This document shows, one piece after another, positions 5,776 through 12,966 of a DNA stretch of 15,916 nucleotides. Origin of the DNA: Candidatus Omnitrophota bacterium (GTDB lineage Bacteria > Omnitrophota > Koll11 > Aquiviventales > Aquiviventaceae); the NCBI GenBank assembly GCA_016196415.1, contig JACPXS010000119.1, forward strand, positions 1 to 15,916, in the 5' to 3' direction. The first letter of the stretch is position 1. The number at the start of each line of letters is the position of its first letter. The notes under the pieces were generated by a model. It saw nothing but the letters and a program-made list of their open reading frames with translations, did no database searches and was not told the DNA's origin. Both the position numbers and the translations under genes were made by a program.

Positions 5776-7035
5776 GGTGCCGAGCTCCCAGCTTGAGAGA
5801 TACCGGCGCTGCGACGGGGTCAGCCGGTCGATGGCGACGCCGAGCGCCTTCAGCTTCAGGCGGGCGATCTCCCGGTCGATCTCCTTGGGCACGGGATAGA
5901 CGTGCGGCGACAGGCGCTTCCCTTCCCGCACCAGGTACTCCGAGGCCAGCGCCTGGTTGGCGAACGACATGTCCATCACGCCGGGCGGATGCCCTTCGGC
6001 GCATGCCAGGTTCACGAGGCGGCCCTCCGCCAGGACGTTGACGCGCCGGCCGTTGGTGAGCACGTGCTGGCGGATGCCCTCCCGCAGGATTCGCTGCCGC
6101 CGCGAGAGCCGCCGCAGCGCCTTCAGGTCGATCTCCACGTCGAAGTGGCCCGCGTTGGCGATGACGGCGCCGTCCTTCATCCGCGAGAAGTGCGCGGCGG
6201 TGAGCACCTGCGAGCAGCCGGTGACCGTCACGAAGAGATCCCCCCGCCGTGCCGCATCACGCAGGCTCATCACCTCGAAGCCATCCATCACCGCCTCGAG
6301 CCCGCGGAGGGGATCGACCTCGGTCACGATGACGTGGGCGCCCATCCCGCGCGCCCGCTGCGCGAGGCCCTTCCCGCACCAGCCGTAGCCGGCCACGACG
6401 AAGACCGAGCCGGCGAGGAGCCGGTTGGTGGCCCGGAGGATGCCGTCGATGGTGGACTGCCCGGTCCCGTAGCGGTTGTCGAACAGGTGCTTGGTGTCCG
6501 CGTCGTTCACGGCGATGACGGGGTAACGCAGCTTGCGCTGGGCATCCAGGCTCTTCAGCCGGATCACCCCCGTCGTCGTTTCCTCGGTGCCGCCGATGAC
6601 GTCGCGCCCGAAGCGGTGCGGCTGCTTGTGGATGGTGGAGACCAGGTCCGCCCCGTCGTCCATCGTCAGGTGCGGCGAGAACCCGAGGACCGCGTGGATG
6701 TGGTCGTAATAGGTGGCGCGGCCTTCGCCCCGGATCGCGAAGACGCTGATCCCAAAATCCTTCACGAGGCTGGCGGCGATGTCATCCTGCGTGGAGAGCG
6801 GGTTGGAGGCGCACAGGGCGACCCGGGCGCCGGCCGCCTTGAGCGCCAGCATGAGGTGCGCGGTCTCCGTGGTGACGTGCAGGCAGCAGGCCAGGCGCAC
6901 GCCCCGCAGCGAATGCGTCCGCGCCGCCCGCGCGCGGATCTCGCGCAGCACCGGCATCTGCCCTTCCGCCCACTCGATCTTCGACCGCCCCGCCCGGGCG
7001 AGCGCCGGGCTCTTGATGTGGAAGCGCCTGGGCAT
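5773..7035 (-). CDS. ahcY: Adenosylhomocysteinase (S-adenosyl-L-homocysteine hydrolase)
   Basis: This 420-aa cytosolic NAD-dependent enzyme splits SAH into adenosine and homocysteine, removing the inhibitory product of methyltransferases. Visible motifs are LHVTTETAHL near residues 52-61, TMDDGAD (124-130), GGTEETTTGV (148-157), NDADTKHLFDNRYGTGQS (177-194), the Rossmann loop GYGWCGKG (216-223), NAGHFDVEID (294-303) and the C-terminal GHPPGVMDMSFANQ. The form lacks the 40-residue insert and ends without the KPDHYRY tail, as in archaeal and Thermotoga-type enzymes. The start at 7035 is chosen because its ATG shares a base with the metK stop (TGATG). A longer open frame to 7089 would run into metK. 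It is the last gene of the SAM-cycle operon. Confidence 0.95.
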   Translation of the reverse strand: MPRRFHIKSPALARAGRSKIEWAEGQMPVLREIRARAARTHSLRGVRLACCLHVTTETAHLMLALKAAGARVALCASNPLSTQDDIAASLVKDFGISVFAIRGEGRATYYDHIHAVLGFSPHLTMDDGADLVSTIHKQPHRFGRDVIGGTEETTTGVIRLKSLDAQRKLRYPVIAVNDADTKHLFDNRYGTGQSTIDGILRATNRLLAGSVFVVAGYGWCGKGLAQRARGMGAHVIVTEVDPLRGLEAVMDGFEVMSLRDAARRGDLFVTVTGCSQVLTAAHFSRMKDGAVIANAGHFDVEIDLKALRRLSRRQRILREGIRQHVLTNGRRVNVLAEGRLVNLACAEGHPPGVMDMSFANQALASEYLVREGKRLSPHVYPVPKEIDREIARLKLKALGVAIDRLTPSQRRYLSSWELGT

Positions 7036-8180
7036 CAGTGGGATCGAGCCGCCCGCTGGATGTCCTTCACGCGGTCGAGTTCCTCCCACGGGAACTCGGC
7101 GTCCTCGCGGCCGAAGTGGCCGTACGCGGCGGTCTTGAGGTAGATCGGCCGGCGGAGCCGCAGCGCGCGGATGATGCCCGCCGGCGTCAGGTCGAACACC
7201 TCCCGGACGAGCGTCATGACGGCGGCGTCGGAGAGCTTCCCGGTCCCATAGGTGTTCACCATGACCGACACCGGCTCCGCCACCCCGATGGCGTAGGCGA
7301 GCTGGATCTCGCAGCGGTCGGCGATGCCGGCGGCGACGAGGTTCTTGGCGACGTAGCGCGCCATGTAGGCGGCCGAGCGGTCCACCTTGGTCGGATCTTT
7401 GCCCGAGAACGCCCCGCCCCCGTGGGCGATCGCCCCGCCGTAGGTGTCCATGATGATCTTCCGCCCGGTCAAGCCGGTGTCGCCCTGCGGCCCGCCCACC
7501 TCGAAGCGGCCGGTGGGGTTGACGAAGATCTTGGTCCGCCGATCCAGCCAGTGCTTCGGCACGACCGGCTCGATGACCAGCCGCTTGACGTCCGAGCGGA
7601 TCCGCGTCATGGGAATCCCGCGCTTGTGGTGGGCGCTGACGACCAGCGCCTCGAGCCGCGCGACATGACCGTCGCGGTACTCGGCGGTGACCTGGGTCTT
7701 GCCGTCAGGCAACAGGTAGTCGGCCAGCCCCTGCTTCCGCACTTCGGAGAGCCGCCGCGCCAGCTTGTGCGCGAGCATGATGGGCAGCGGCATCAGCTCC
7801 GGGGTCTCGTTGGTGGCGTAGCCGAACATCATCCCCTGGTCGCCCGCCCCGCCCTTGTCCACCCCTAAGGCGATGTCCGGTGACTGGGACTGGATGGCGG
7901 TCGCCACCCCGCAGGTCTTGTAGGCGAAGCCGTGCACCGGCTCCACGTAGCCGATGTTGTAGATGGTCTCGCGCACGATCTGCGGGATCTCGATGTAGCA
8001 GGAGGTGGTGATCTCCCCGGCGACGAACGCGAGGCCCGTCGTCACCAGCGTCTCGCACGCCACGCGGCCGTTGGGGTCCTGGGCGTAGATGGCGTCCAGG
8101 ACCGCGTCGGAGATCTGGTCGGCGATCTTGTCCGGGTGCCCCTCCGTGACGGACTCCGATGTGAAGAGATGCCGTTTCAT
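7035..8180 (-). CDS. metK: S-adenosylmethionine synthetase (methionine adenosyltransferase)
   Basis: This 381-aa cytosolic enzyme makes SAM from methionine and ATP. The diagnostic motifs are intact: GHPDK (14-18, methionine and ATP site), [16 protein letters not shown] (111-126), and the phosphate-binding [16 protein letters not shown] (254-269). Its length is typical. The start at 8180 is chosen over one six codons upstream because a GAGGAGG Shine-Dalgarno lies just before it and because the ATG forms an ATGA overlap with the stop of the upstream nucleotidyltransferase gene. The stop overlaps the ahcY start, so production and recycling of SAM/SAH are translationally linked. No SAM or SAH riboswitch is seen upstream. 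Confidence 0.96.
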   Translation of the reverse strand: MKRHLFTSESVTEGHPDKIADQISDAVLDAIYAQDPNGRVACETLVTTGLAFVAGEITTSCYIEIPQIVRETIYNIGYVEPVHGFAYKTCGVATAIQSQSPDIALGVDKGGAGDQGMMFGYATNETPELMPLPIMLAHKLARRLSEVRKQGLADYLLPDGKTQVTAEYRDGHVARLEALVVSAHHKRGIPMTRIRSDVKRLVIEPVVPKHWLDRRTKIFVNPTGRFEVGGPQGDTGLTGRKIIMDTYGGAIAHGGGAFSGKDPTKVDRSAAYMARYVAKNLVAAGIADRCEIQLAYAIGVAEPVSVMVNTYGTGKLSDAAVMTLVREVFDLTPAGIIRALRLRRPIYLKTAAYGHFGREDAEFPWEELDRVKDIQRAARSH

Positions 8181-8923
8181 GCTCCTCCTCTCTGCCACTC
8201 GTCGAGCACCACCTGATACGAGTCGGGCGAGCCGATATCATACCACGCCCCCGGCATCAGGATGCCGTAGACCGGGGCCTGGCGCACGAGCCACTCCAGA
8301 AAGTAGCCGGGCGCATCGGGGTTGCCGCCCGCCTCGATGAAGCGCGAGATCTCACTACCCATGGCGGCCGGGAAGTAGTACACGCACAGCGCCACGTCCC
8401 TGGACGGCGGCTGGGGGGACTTCTCCACGAACGCCGTGATGCGCGAGGTCCCATCGCGGATGGCCACGCCGAACTGCGTCGCCGCCTCCGCGGACGGGGC
8501 TTCCCACAACGCGATGCTCGCGTGCGGCCGGTGGCGTTGGGCGGCGGCCACGAAGTCCGCCAGCCGCCACCGAAAGAGGTTGTCCGTCCCCAGGACCAGC
8601 AGGTCGTCGCCCGGGTCCGTCGCCCCGCGGGCCAGCTCCAGGTCCCGGATGGCCCCGAGGCGCGTCTGGGGGGTGTCGGTGCCGTCGTCCAGGATCTCGA
8701 GGTCCGCCCGCCGGTCCCGCTGCCACCGGCGGAACAGCTCGGCGAACCGGCGGTTGGTCACCAGCACCCGCTTGCGCAGCGGCCGCACGCCGTCCAGCGA
8801 CCGGACCACCTCATCCAGGATCGTCCCCGTCCCGAGCGGCAGGAGCGCCTTGGGCCGGTCCTGCGTCAGGGGATAGAGCCGGGTCGCGTAGCCCGCCGCC
8901 AATAAAACAGCGGTAAGAGACAT
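8177..8923 (-). CDS. Nucleotidyltransferase family protein (sugar-phosphate NTP transferase)
   Basis: This 248-aa NTP_transferase fold protein is of the glucose-1-phosphate thymidylyltransferase/GlmU N-domain type. The signature loop [19 protein letters not shown] at the N-terminus (7-25) binds the nucleotide triphosphate and the lysine contacts phosphate. VLGTDNLF (about 114-121) corresponds to the metal-binding GDN-like aspartate motif, and FVEKSPQPP and [12 protein letters not shown] near the end match the sugar-binding and WxDxGTP-like positions. It has no acyltransferase hexapeptide domain. The product may be an NDP-sugar for envelope glycans; the exact sugar cannot be told. It has no clear Shine-Dalgarno. 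Its stop overlaps metK (ATGA), making it the first gene of the metK-ahcY operon, which is an unexpected partner. Confidence 0.88.
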   Translation of the reverse strand: MSLTAVLLAAGYATRLYPLTQDRPKALLPLGTGTILDEVVRSLDGVRPLRKRVLVTNRRFAELFRRWQRDRRADLEILDDGTDTPQTRLGAIRDLELARGATDPGDDLLVLGTDNLFRWRLADFVAAAQRHRPHASIALWEAPSAEAATQFGVAIRDGTSRITAFVEKSPQPPSRDVALCVYYFPAAMGSEISRFIEAGGNPDAPGYFLEWLVRQAPVYGILMPGAWYDIGSPDSYQVVLDEWQRGGA

Positions 8924-8930
8924 TGAGAAT

Positions 8931-8960
8931 CACCAAGCACCAAATCCCAAACACCAAATC
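8931..8960. repeat. A/C-rich short direct repeats at the island border
   Basis: The nonamer CACCAAATC occurs at 8938-8946 and 8952-8960, preceded by a related CACCAAGC at 8931-8938. The stretch lies in the 73-bp gap between the nucleotidyltransferase and res genes, where the DNA changes from very GC-rich to moderate GC. The remainder of the gap (8961-8996) shows no convincing promoter or terminator. Confidence 0.45.
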
Positions 8961-8996
8961 AAGTCTTCACGAACGGCTTTGTCCGCTTTCGGGTTA

Positions 8997-11849
8997 TCAG
9001 ACATGGGTAGGGATGGTTTCTTGACGGAGGCGATTCAACACTCCCTCGGTTGTCGTTAAGTCCTTGACGATAGCGTATCCCCACTGACCAAGCTCGCCCC
9101 AGTTATTCACGGCCTCGACCCAGCGTTTGGCCCCGGCTTCCTTGGCGCGGTCTTGGTTGCCCTCCAGCCCCTTCACTTCCAAGACCACGTGAACTTTCGA
9201 GTCATCGGGACGCTTGAGGCGGACGATGAAGTCCGGCGTGTATGCGTGGGTCAGGCCGCCGAAGTCATACGGTATCTCGAAACCAAGCCGATAGTTTCTG
9301 GCGTACGCTCCCACGGCAGAGTGGCGCTCCAGGGCGACGGCCAGATTCCGCTCCCACACCGGGGAGTGGCAGACGATGTGGCTGATATGGCTGCGGATCG
9401 TCTTGATGCAGTGGAGCGAAGTCTGGAAAAATACCCCGTTGGTGCTCCCCTTAGGCCGGTAGGGGTCCAGGATGGGCCGCAGCTTGCCCGTGCCCGCTTC
9501 GTCGTCTTCGGGGCGGATGCCAGCCGAAAGGGCGTTGGTCATCTGGTCAACGTAGCGCTCAAGGCACACTTCCCGCTCGTCCATGCCAGGCTTGTACTGA
9601 ACCTTCTTGCGGTAATACTCCTCCGCAGCTTTCAACACCTGGGGAAACAGCATCCGATTGCCCAGGTTGGCGGTGATCCTGGCGGCCACCGCATAGAGCG
9701 CACTCCGCACGCGGTTGTTGCGGTAGAACTCCTCGCGGTCGTGAAACTCCCTGGGCATGGCCTGTCGGTCTATGACATCACCAACCCCGACAAGGGTAGG
9801 CGCTTCCTCCGGCGTAACGATCAGCTCCGGCAGGCTGTCCCAAGCGACCCGCACCCCGTACCGAACATCGGCGATGTACCCGATGACCCTGGGGAAGTAG
9901 ATCGCGTAGTCCTTCTGGCGCTCAGGCAGGCTCTTGACCACTGTCACGGGCTTGCCGTTGCCGTTGGCCGGCCCCACCTTCGCCATCGGCAGGACCTCAA
10001 ACGGTATGCCGTACACATCTACTGTTTCAGGCTGTGAGAGGTCGTCGTAGTTGAACCGGCGCAGGCCCCGCCCAATGACCTGCTCACACAGCAGCGGTGA
10101 GGAGAACGCCCGGAGGCCGAGAATCTGCGTCACGTTCTGCGCGTCCCAACCTTCCGACAACATGCCCACCGAGACCACGCAGCGCACCTGCTCACCTGGT
10201 CCTCCCCGCTTGCCCACCGACATGACAATGGCACGCAGCGCCTTGGCGGCTTCTTCTTGGGTCTGGTTTAAGGCCTTGATCCCTTCGTCCTTGAGCAGCT
10301 TCGAGTCAATCCGTAGCGTGTAACGCCTGCCGTCTTCGTTGCGCAGCTCAGGCAGCACCTTGCCATCGTCTCCCACAAACCGCGCCAGCAGCGATGAGAC
10401 GGCGGTGTTGTTGCAAATGACGATCATGGCTGGCGGGACCTCGCGGCCCATCGTGCGCCACCGTTCAAAGTCGTGTTTCCACTGGGTCGCCAGCGTCGCT
10501 AAGGCGTGCTGCACTTCCTGAAGCACCGCCGCCGAGCGCCCTTTCTCCAACTCTTGCTCAGACTTCGGTAGGCGGGACTTCACTTCCTGGTAGAGCCGGA
10601 GGTACATCGGTTCCTTCCGGCCTGCGTTGTCCACCACAGGAATATGCGGGATTTTTACCACGCCTGATTCAATGGCATCCAGCAGCCCGAAATCCACCAC
10701 GATCCAGCCAAACGGCTCTCCTTCGCGCCGCCCCGACTGCTTGAGGAAGTAGGGCGTTGCGGACAGATCAAGGCAGCGCCGAATCCCCCGCACCTTGGCG
10801 ATCCGGTCAAGGCCCTCAATCCACACCCGGGCGCGCTCCGCTTCTTCCTTGTCGGAGATGTCCGCCTCAAACGCCTCGCCAAGGGTGAGTTGCTCATCCC
10901 CCTTCTCTTTGGGGTAGACCCGATAGGCGTGGTGCGCCTCATCATTGAGAACCAAGAGATTGCCAGCTTTCCCGAGCGGCTTCAGGACCCGCCCGCAGAA
11001 GGCCGTATCGCTCTCCACCCCCCGCTTGACCACGCCGCGCCTCTTGCTGTCATCCTCCAGCGCAAACAGGTGCCAGTTGGTGACGAAGACCTTGCCCTGC
11101 ATGAGGAGCGACAGCAGGTGCGTCGGCACCAGCTCAAACTCCTCGTAGTAGTTCCCTGGTGCGCCCGGAATGAGCGCTCGTGGAGCGTCAGGGCGCTCCG
11201 GGTCTCCAGCCAAGCGATCTCGCACGGTCAGGTTGGGGGTGACAACCAGGACGGTGTCCGAAAATCTGGCGTCCTGCCGGTTGGCCACCTTGTTGCAGAT
11301 GGACCAAGCGGAAAGCATCGCCATGACAATCGTCTTGCCTGATCCGGTCGCCATCTTCAGGGCCAAGCGTTCAAAGGTCCCTTCGGGATGCTCGGCAGGG
11401 ATGGTGATGCCGGCTTTCTCAGCTTCAGGCACTTCGTTCAGCCAGATCACGGTCTCTACGGCTTCCCGTTGACAGAAGAAGGTCCGCCGGCCCGCTGAGC
11501 TGACCGCCGGCCCGTCCAAGCTGCCCCGTTCGGCTTGCTTCTGTTCCTTGTACTCCTCGATGGGACGATTCCAATGCGCCAGCAGCTCACGAGTCACGCG
11601 GCTGACACCGGGATACCCGGCTTGCCTCCAGGCGTTGACCCGCTCTCTGATGTGGTTCACCGACTCTAACGGCACGGCTTCGTGGAGCAGTTGCGCCGCC
11701 CCGCCTTTGCGCTCCGCCCTGGCCACCACATACTGAGCCGGACGGCGGCTCTCCTGTAACTCCGGCTCACGGCCCGGCTCAATGTGCCAGTGGCGCGTCG
11801 GTTCCAGGTAGGCGTCGTTGAGGATGGGTTGGTCAACAAGGTTGCTCAT
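8997..11849 (-). CDS. res: Type III-like restriction endonuclease subunit Res (BPTD_3080-type helicase-nuclease)
   Basis: This 950-aa superfamily 2 translocase is fused to a C-terminal nuclease, the cleavage subunit of a type III-like restriction system. The N-terminus (NDAYLEPTRHWHIEPGR) is the conserved entry of the BPTD_3080-type restriction family. Helicase motifs are Walker A MATGSGKT (166-173), DEAH (303-306), SATP (363-366), SEGWDA (565-570) and arginine-finger motif QVIGRGLRR (590-598). Near the end, TPDFIVRL with D873 and LEVKG with E891 and K893 form a PD-(D/E)xK nuclease site. All key residues are present, so it appears functional. It starts 12 bp after the 108-aa gene, has only a weak GAGA ribosome site, and is presumably co-transcribed with it. 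It uses ATP and probably needs Mod for target recognition. Confidence 0.93.
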   Translation of the reverse strand: MSNLVDQPILNDAYLEPTRHWHIEPGREPELQESRRPAQYVVARAERKGGAAQLLHEAVPLESVNHIRERVNAWRQAGYPGVSRVTRELLAHWNRPIEEYKEQKQAERGSLDGPAVSSAGRRTFFCQREAVETVIWLNEVPEAEKAGITIPAEHPEGTFERLALKMATGSGKTIVMAMLSAWSICNKVANRQDARFSDTVLVVTPNLTVRDRLAGDPERPDAPRALIPGAPGNYYEEFELVPTHLLSLLMQGKVFVTNWHLFALEDDSKRRGVVKRGVESDTAFCGRVLKPLGKAGNLLVLNDEAHHAYRVYPKEKGDEQLTLGEAFEADISDKEEAERARVWIEGLDRIAKVRGIRRCLDLSATPYFLKQSGRREGEPFGWIVVDFGLLDAIESGVVKIPHIPVVDNAGRKEPMYLRLYQEVKSRLPKSEQELEKGRSAAVLQEVQHALATLATQWKHDFERWRTMGREVPPAMIVICNNTAVSSLLARFVGDDGKVLPELRNEDGRRYTLRIDSKLLKDEGIKALNQTQEEAAKALRAIVMSVGKRGGPGEQVRCVVSVGMLSEGWDAQNVTQILGLRAFSSPLLCEQVIGRGLRRFNYDDLSQPETVDVYGIPFEVLPMAKVGPANGNGKPVTVVKSLPERQKDYAIYFPRVIGYIADVRYGVRVAWDSLPELIVTPEEAPTLVGVGDVIDRQAMPREFHDREEFYRNNRVRSALYAVAARITANLGNRMLFPQVLKAAEEYYRKKVQYKPGMDEREVCLERYVDQMTNALSAGIRPEDDEAGTGKLRPILDPYRPKGSTNGVFFQTSLHCIKTIRSHISHIVCHSPVWERNLAVALERHSAVGAYARNYRLGFEIPYDFGGLTHAYTPDFIVRLKRPDDSKVHVVLEVKGLEGNQDRAKEAGAKRWVEAVNNWGELGQWGYAIVKDLTTTEGVLNRLRQETIPTHV

Positions 11850-11861
11850 GAAAGTCTCGCG

Positions 11862-12188
11862 TTATACCGCATAGATCGTGTTCCCAATTCTGAGCCGCTT
11901 CGGATCGGGTTTGCCACTCCCGCCCAACGTTCCATCAGGCCGTAGATACTGATGGACTTCCACCACCCATTGGCTCCCACGGTCCAGATACCGGATGAGC
12001 TGACTTCGCGTCCCTGGTGGTTCTCCCCTCCGCTGTGGCTGAGACAGCGGGGCGTCTCGTACAACGTCCGGCGTCAGGGTCCCGTTCTTGATCCACGTCG
12101 GATACCTGCTCTGGTTGAACCTTTGACGGATGTCCTGCGCTGAGGTATACTTGACAGTGTCCCGAGGACGACCATGTTGCGCTCCCAT
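11862..12188 (-). CDS. Small protein with GxSGKPDPKRL block, upstream of res
   Basis: This 108-aa protein of unknown function is probably cytoplasmic. The recognisable part is the C-terminal half: RSQLIRYLDR (61-70), then QWVVEVHQYLRPDGTLGGSG (73-92), then KPDPKRL (93-99), a beta-strand-rich block of a kind I associate with small genes near restriction-modification loci. I cannot name a domain. The only ATG is at 12188, which makes its first 15 bp overlap the start of the opposite-strand 115-aa gene. No ATG lies further in, so a non-ATG start is the only alternative. It ends 12 bp before res and is likely to be translated with it. Its codon use matches res and differs from the GC-rich genes to the left. 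Confidence 0.7.
   Translation of the reverse strand: MGAQHGRPRDTVKYTSAQDIRQRFNQSRYPTWIKNGTLTPDVVRDAPLSQPQRRGEPPGTRSQLIRYLDRGSQWVVEVHQYLRPDGTLGGSGKPDPKRLRIGNTIYAV
12123..12151 (+). promoter_or_regulatory. Near-consensus sigma-70 promoter inside the 108-aa gene
   Basis: TTGACG (12123-12128), a 17-bp spacer and TATACT (12146-12151) point rightwards on the plus strand, 22 bp before the ATG of the 115-aa gene, with a GAGGA ribosome site at 12164-12168. It lies within the coding sequence of the opposite-strand 108-aa gene. Confidence 0.65.
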
Positions 12189-12521
12189 CTCTTAGATTCG
12201 CTTAAGCAGTATCTCGACCAGGAAGCCTCGTTACAGGGACTTGGCGAGCGGCTCCTGTCGCATCTCCAGGAGATTCTCGACTCCGGCGACCAGGACACCA
12301 TCCGTCTGGCCAATCAAGTGGATGCGGACCTTGTGGAGTTCAACGAAGGTCTCATTGACGAATCCATTCTGCGAGAACGTCTTGAACGCTACCTCGCATC
12401 CAATGCAAGCCCTTCCGAGTACAGCACGCACGCGTATTCAGAATCCGACGTTGTGTTCAGCCCTATTGGGGTTCCTGGGGCTGAGGTGACGATCCACTTT
12501 CGCCACGTGGTGGTGGCGTAA
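12174..12521 (+). CDS. Small helical protein encoded antisense within the mod-res locus
   Basis: This 115-aa acidic protein of unknown function is the only plus-strand gene in the island. Residues 3-75 look like three or four amphipathic helices (YLDQEASLQGLGERLLSHLQ, then IRLANQVDADLVEFNEGLID and ILRERLERYL), followed by a serine-rich linker and a short beta-like tail. The natural protein composition, a near-consensus promoter at 12123-12151 and a GAGGA Shine-Dalgarno five bases before the ATG support it as real. The opposite strand between 12189 and 12462 has no convincing gene. Its 5' end overlaps the 108-aa gene by 15 bp and its 3' end overlaps the 167-aa gene by 59 bp in convergent orientation. 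It could be a regulator or inhibitor of the restriction system, but that is inference from position only. Confidence 0.72.
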   Translation: MLRSHLLDSLKQYLDQEASLQGLGERLLSHLQEILDSGDQDTIRLANQVDADLVEFNEGLIDESILRERLERYLASNASPSEYSTHAYSESDVVFSPIGVPGAEVTIHFRHVVVA

Positions 12522-12966
12522 AAGTTCGCAGGTAGATCACCCGTAGAGGAATCCTCGTTAGAAGCCGCTCCGATTTCTGCTCGCCCAAGAAGACCTCGAA
12601 CCAATAAATCCCTTCTACTTCAAACCTCACTGCCATCTGTCCTACGACGCTATTGCCTCTGTCCTCTCCACCTTCAAAGAAAACTGTCTGCTTGAGGATG
12701 TCGCGACTGCCTTTCTGAGGACTGACGAGCGCAATACGCATCGGATAGGACCCCTGAGCCCACCCCGCCTTGAGGGTGACCACAAGCGTCAATACGTAGT
12801 TGAATGGTTCCATCTCTTCTGGAGGGCTGACGCCAACCGCTGTGTGAGTCACTCGATCAATAATGCGAATGGCTGAAGCGACACCATCCTTCTCAATCAG
12901 CAGCTTTTCACACAACAAGGCCGCTGAGAGATATGGACCCTTATCAAACGGGGCACTCGCTGTCAT
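12463..12966 (-). CDS. Beta-rich DUF6941-like hypothetical protein next to mod
   Basis: This 167-aa protein is predicted mostly beta-stranded with a disordered proline/serine tail (about 151-167). The first part, YLSAALLCEKLLIEKDGVASAIRIIDRV, and the later YWFEVFLGEQ...LLTRIPLRVIYL block resemble the DUF6941-type families of unknown function. The match is by eye and not certain. The ATG overlaps the mod stop (ATGA) and is preceded by GGAGGGGG, so it is translated with mod and should be made in similar amounts. That coupling suggests a partner role in the methyltransferase complex or the defence response. The 3' end overlaps the opposite-strand 115-aa gene by 59 bp. Confidence 0.75.
   Translation of the reverse strand: MTASAPFDKGPYLSAALLCEKLLIEKDGVASAIRIIDRVTHTAVGVSPPEEMEPFNYVLTLVVTLKAGWAQGSYPMRIALVSPQKGSRDILKQTVFFEGGEDRGNSVVGQMAVRFEVEGIYWFEVFLGEQKSERLLTRIPLRVIYLRTFTPPPRGESGSSPQPQEPQ

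Noticed and set aside
5902..7143. 413-codon open frame opposite ahcY
   Set aside because: It is antisense to the fully recognised SAH hydrolase; high GC makes stop-free antisense frames common.
8924..8996. SAM or SAH riboswitch before the metK-ahcY operon
   Set aside because: The gap is only 73 bp, A/C-rich, and shows no paired helices or pseudoknot-like segments of the known classes.
9153..10037. 294-codon open frame opposite res
   Set aside because: It overlaps the C-terminal part of Res, which carries intact motifs, and has no recognisable domain, promoter or ribosome site.
12501..12518. Inverted repeat CGCCAC-GTGGTG-GTGGCG at the end of the 115-aa gene as a terminator
   Set aside because: The stem is only 6 bp, lies inside the coding sequence and is followed by TAAAAG with no T-run on the plus strand.
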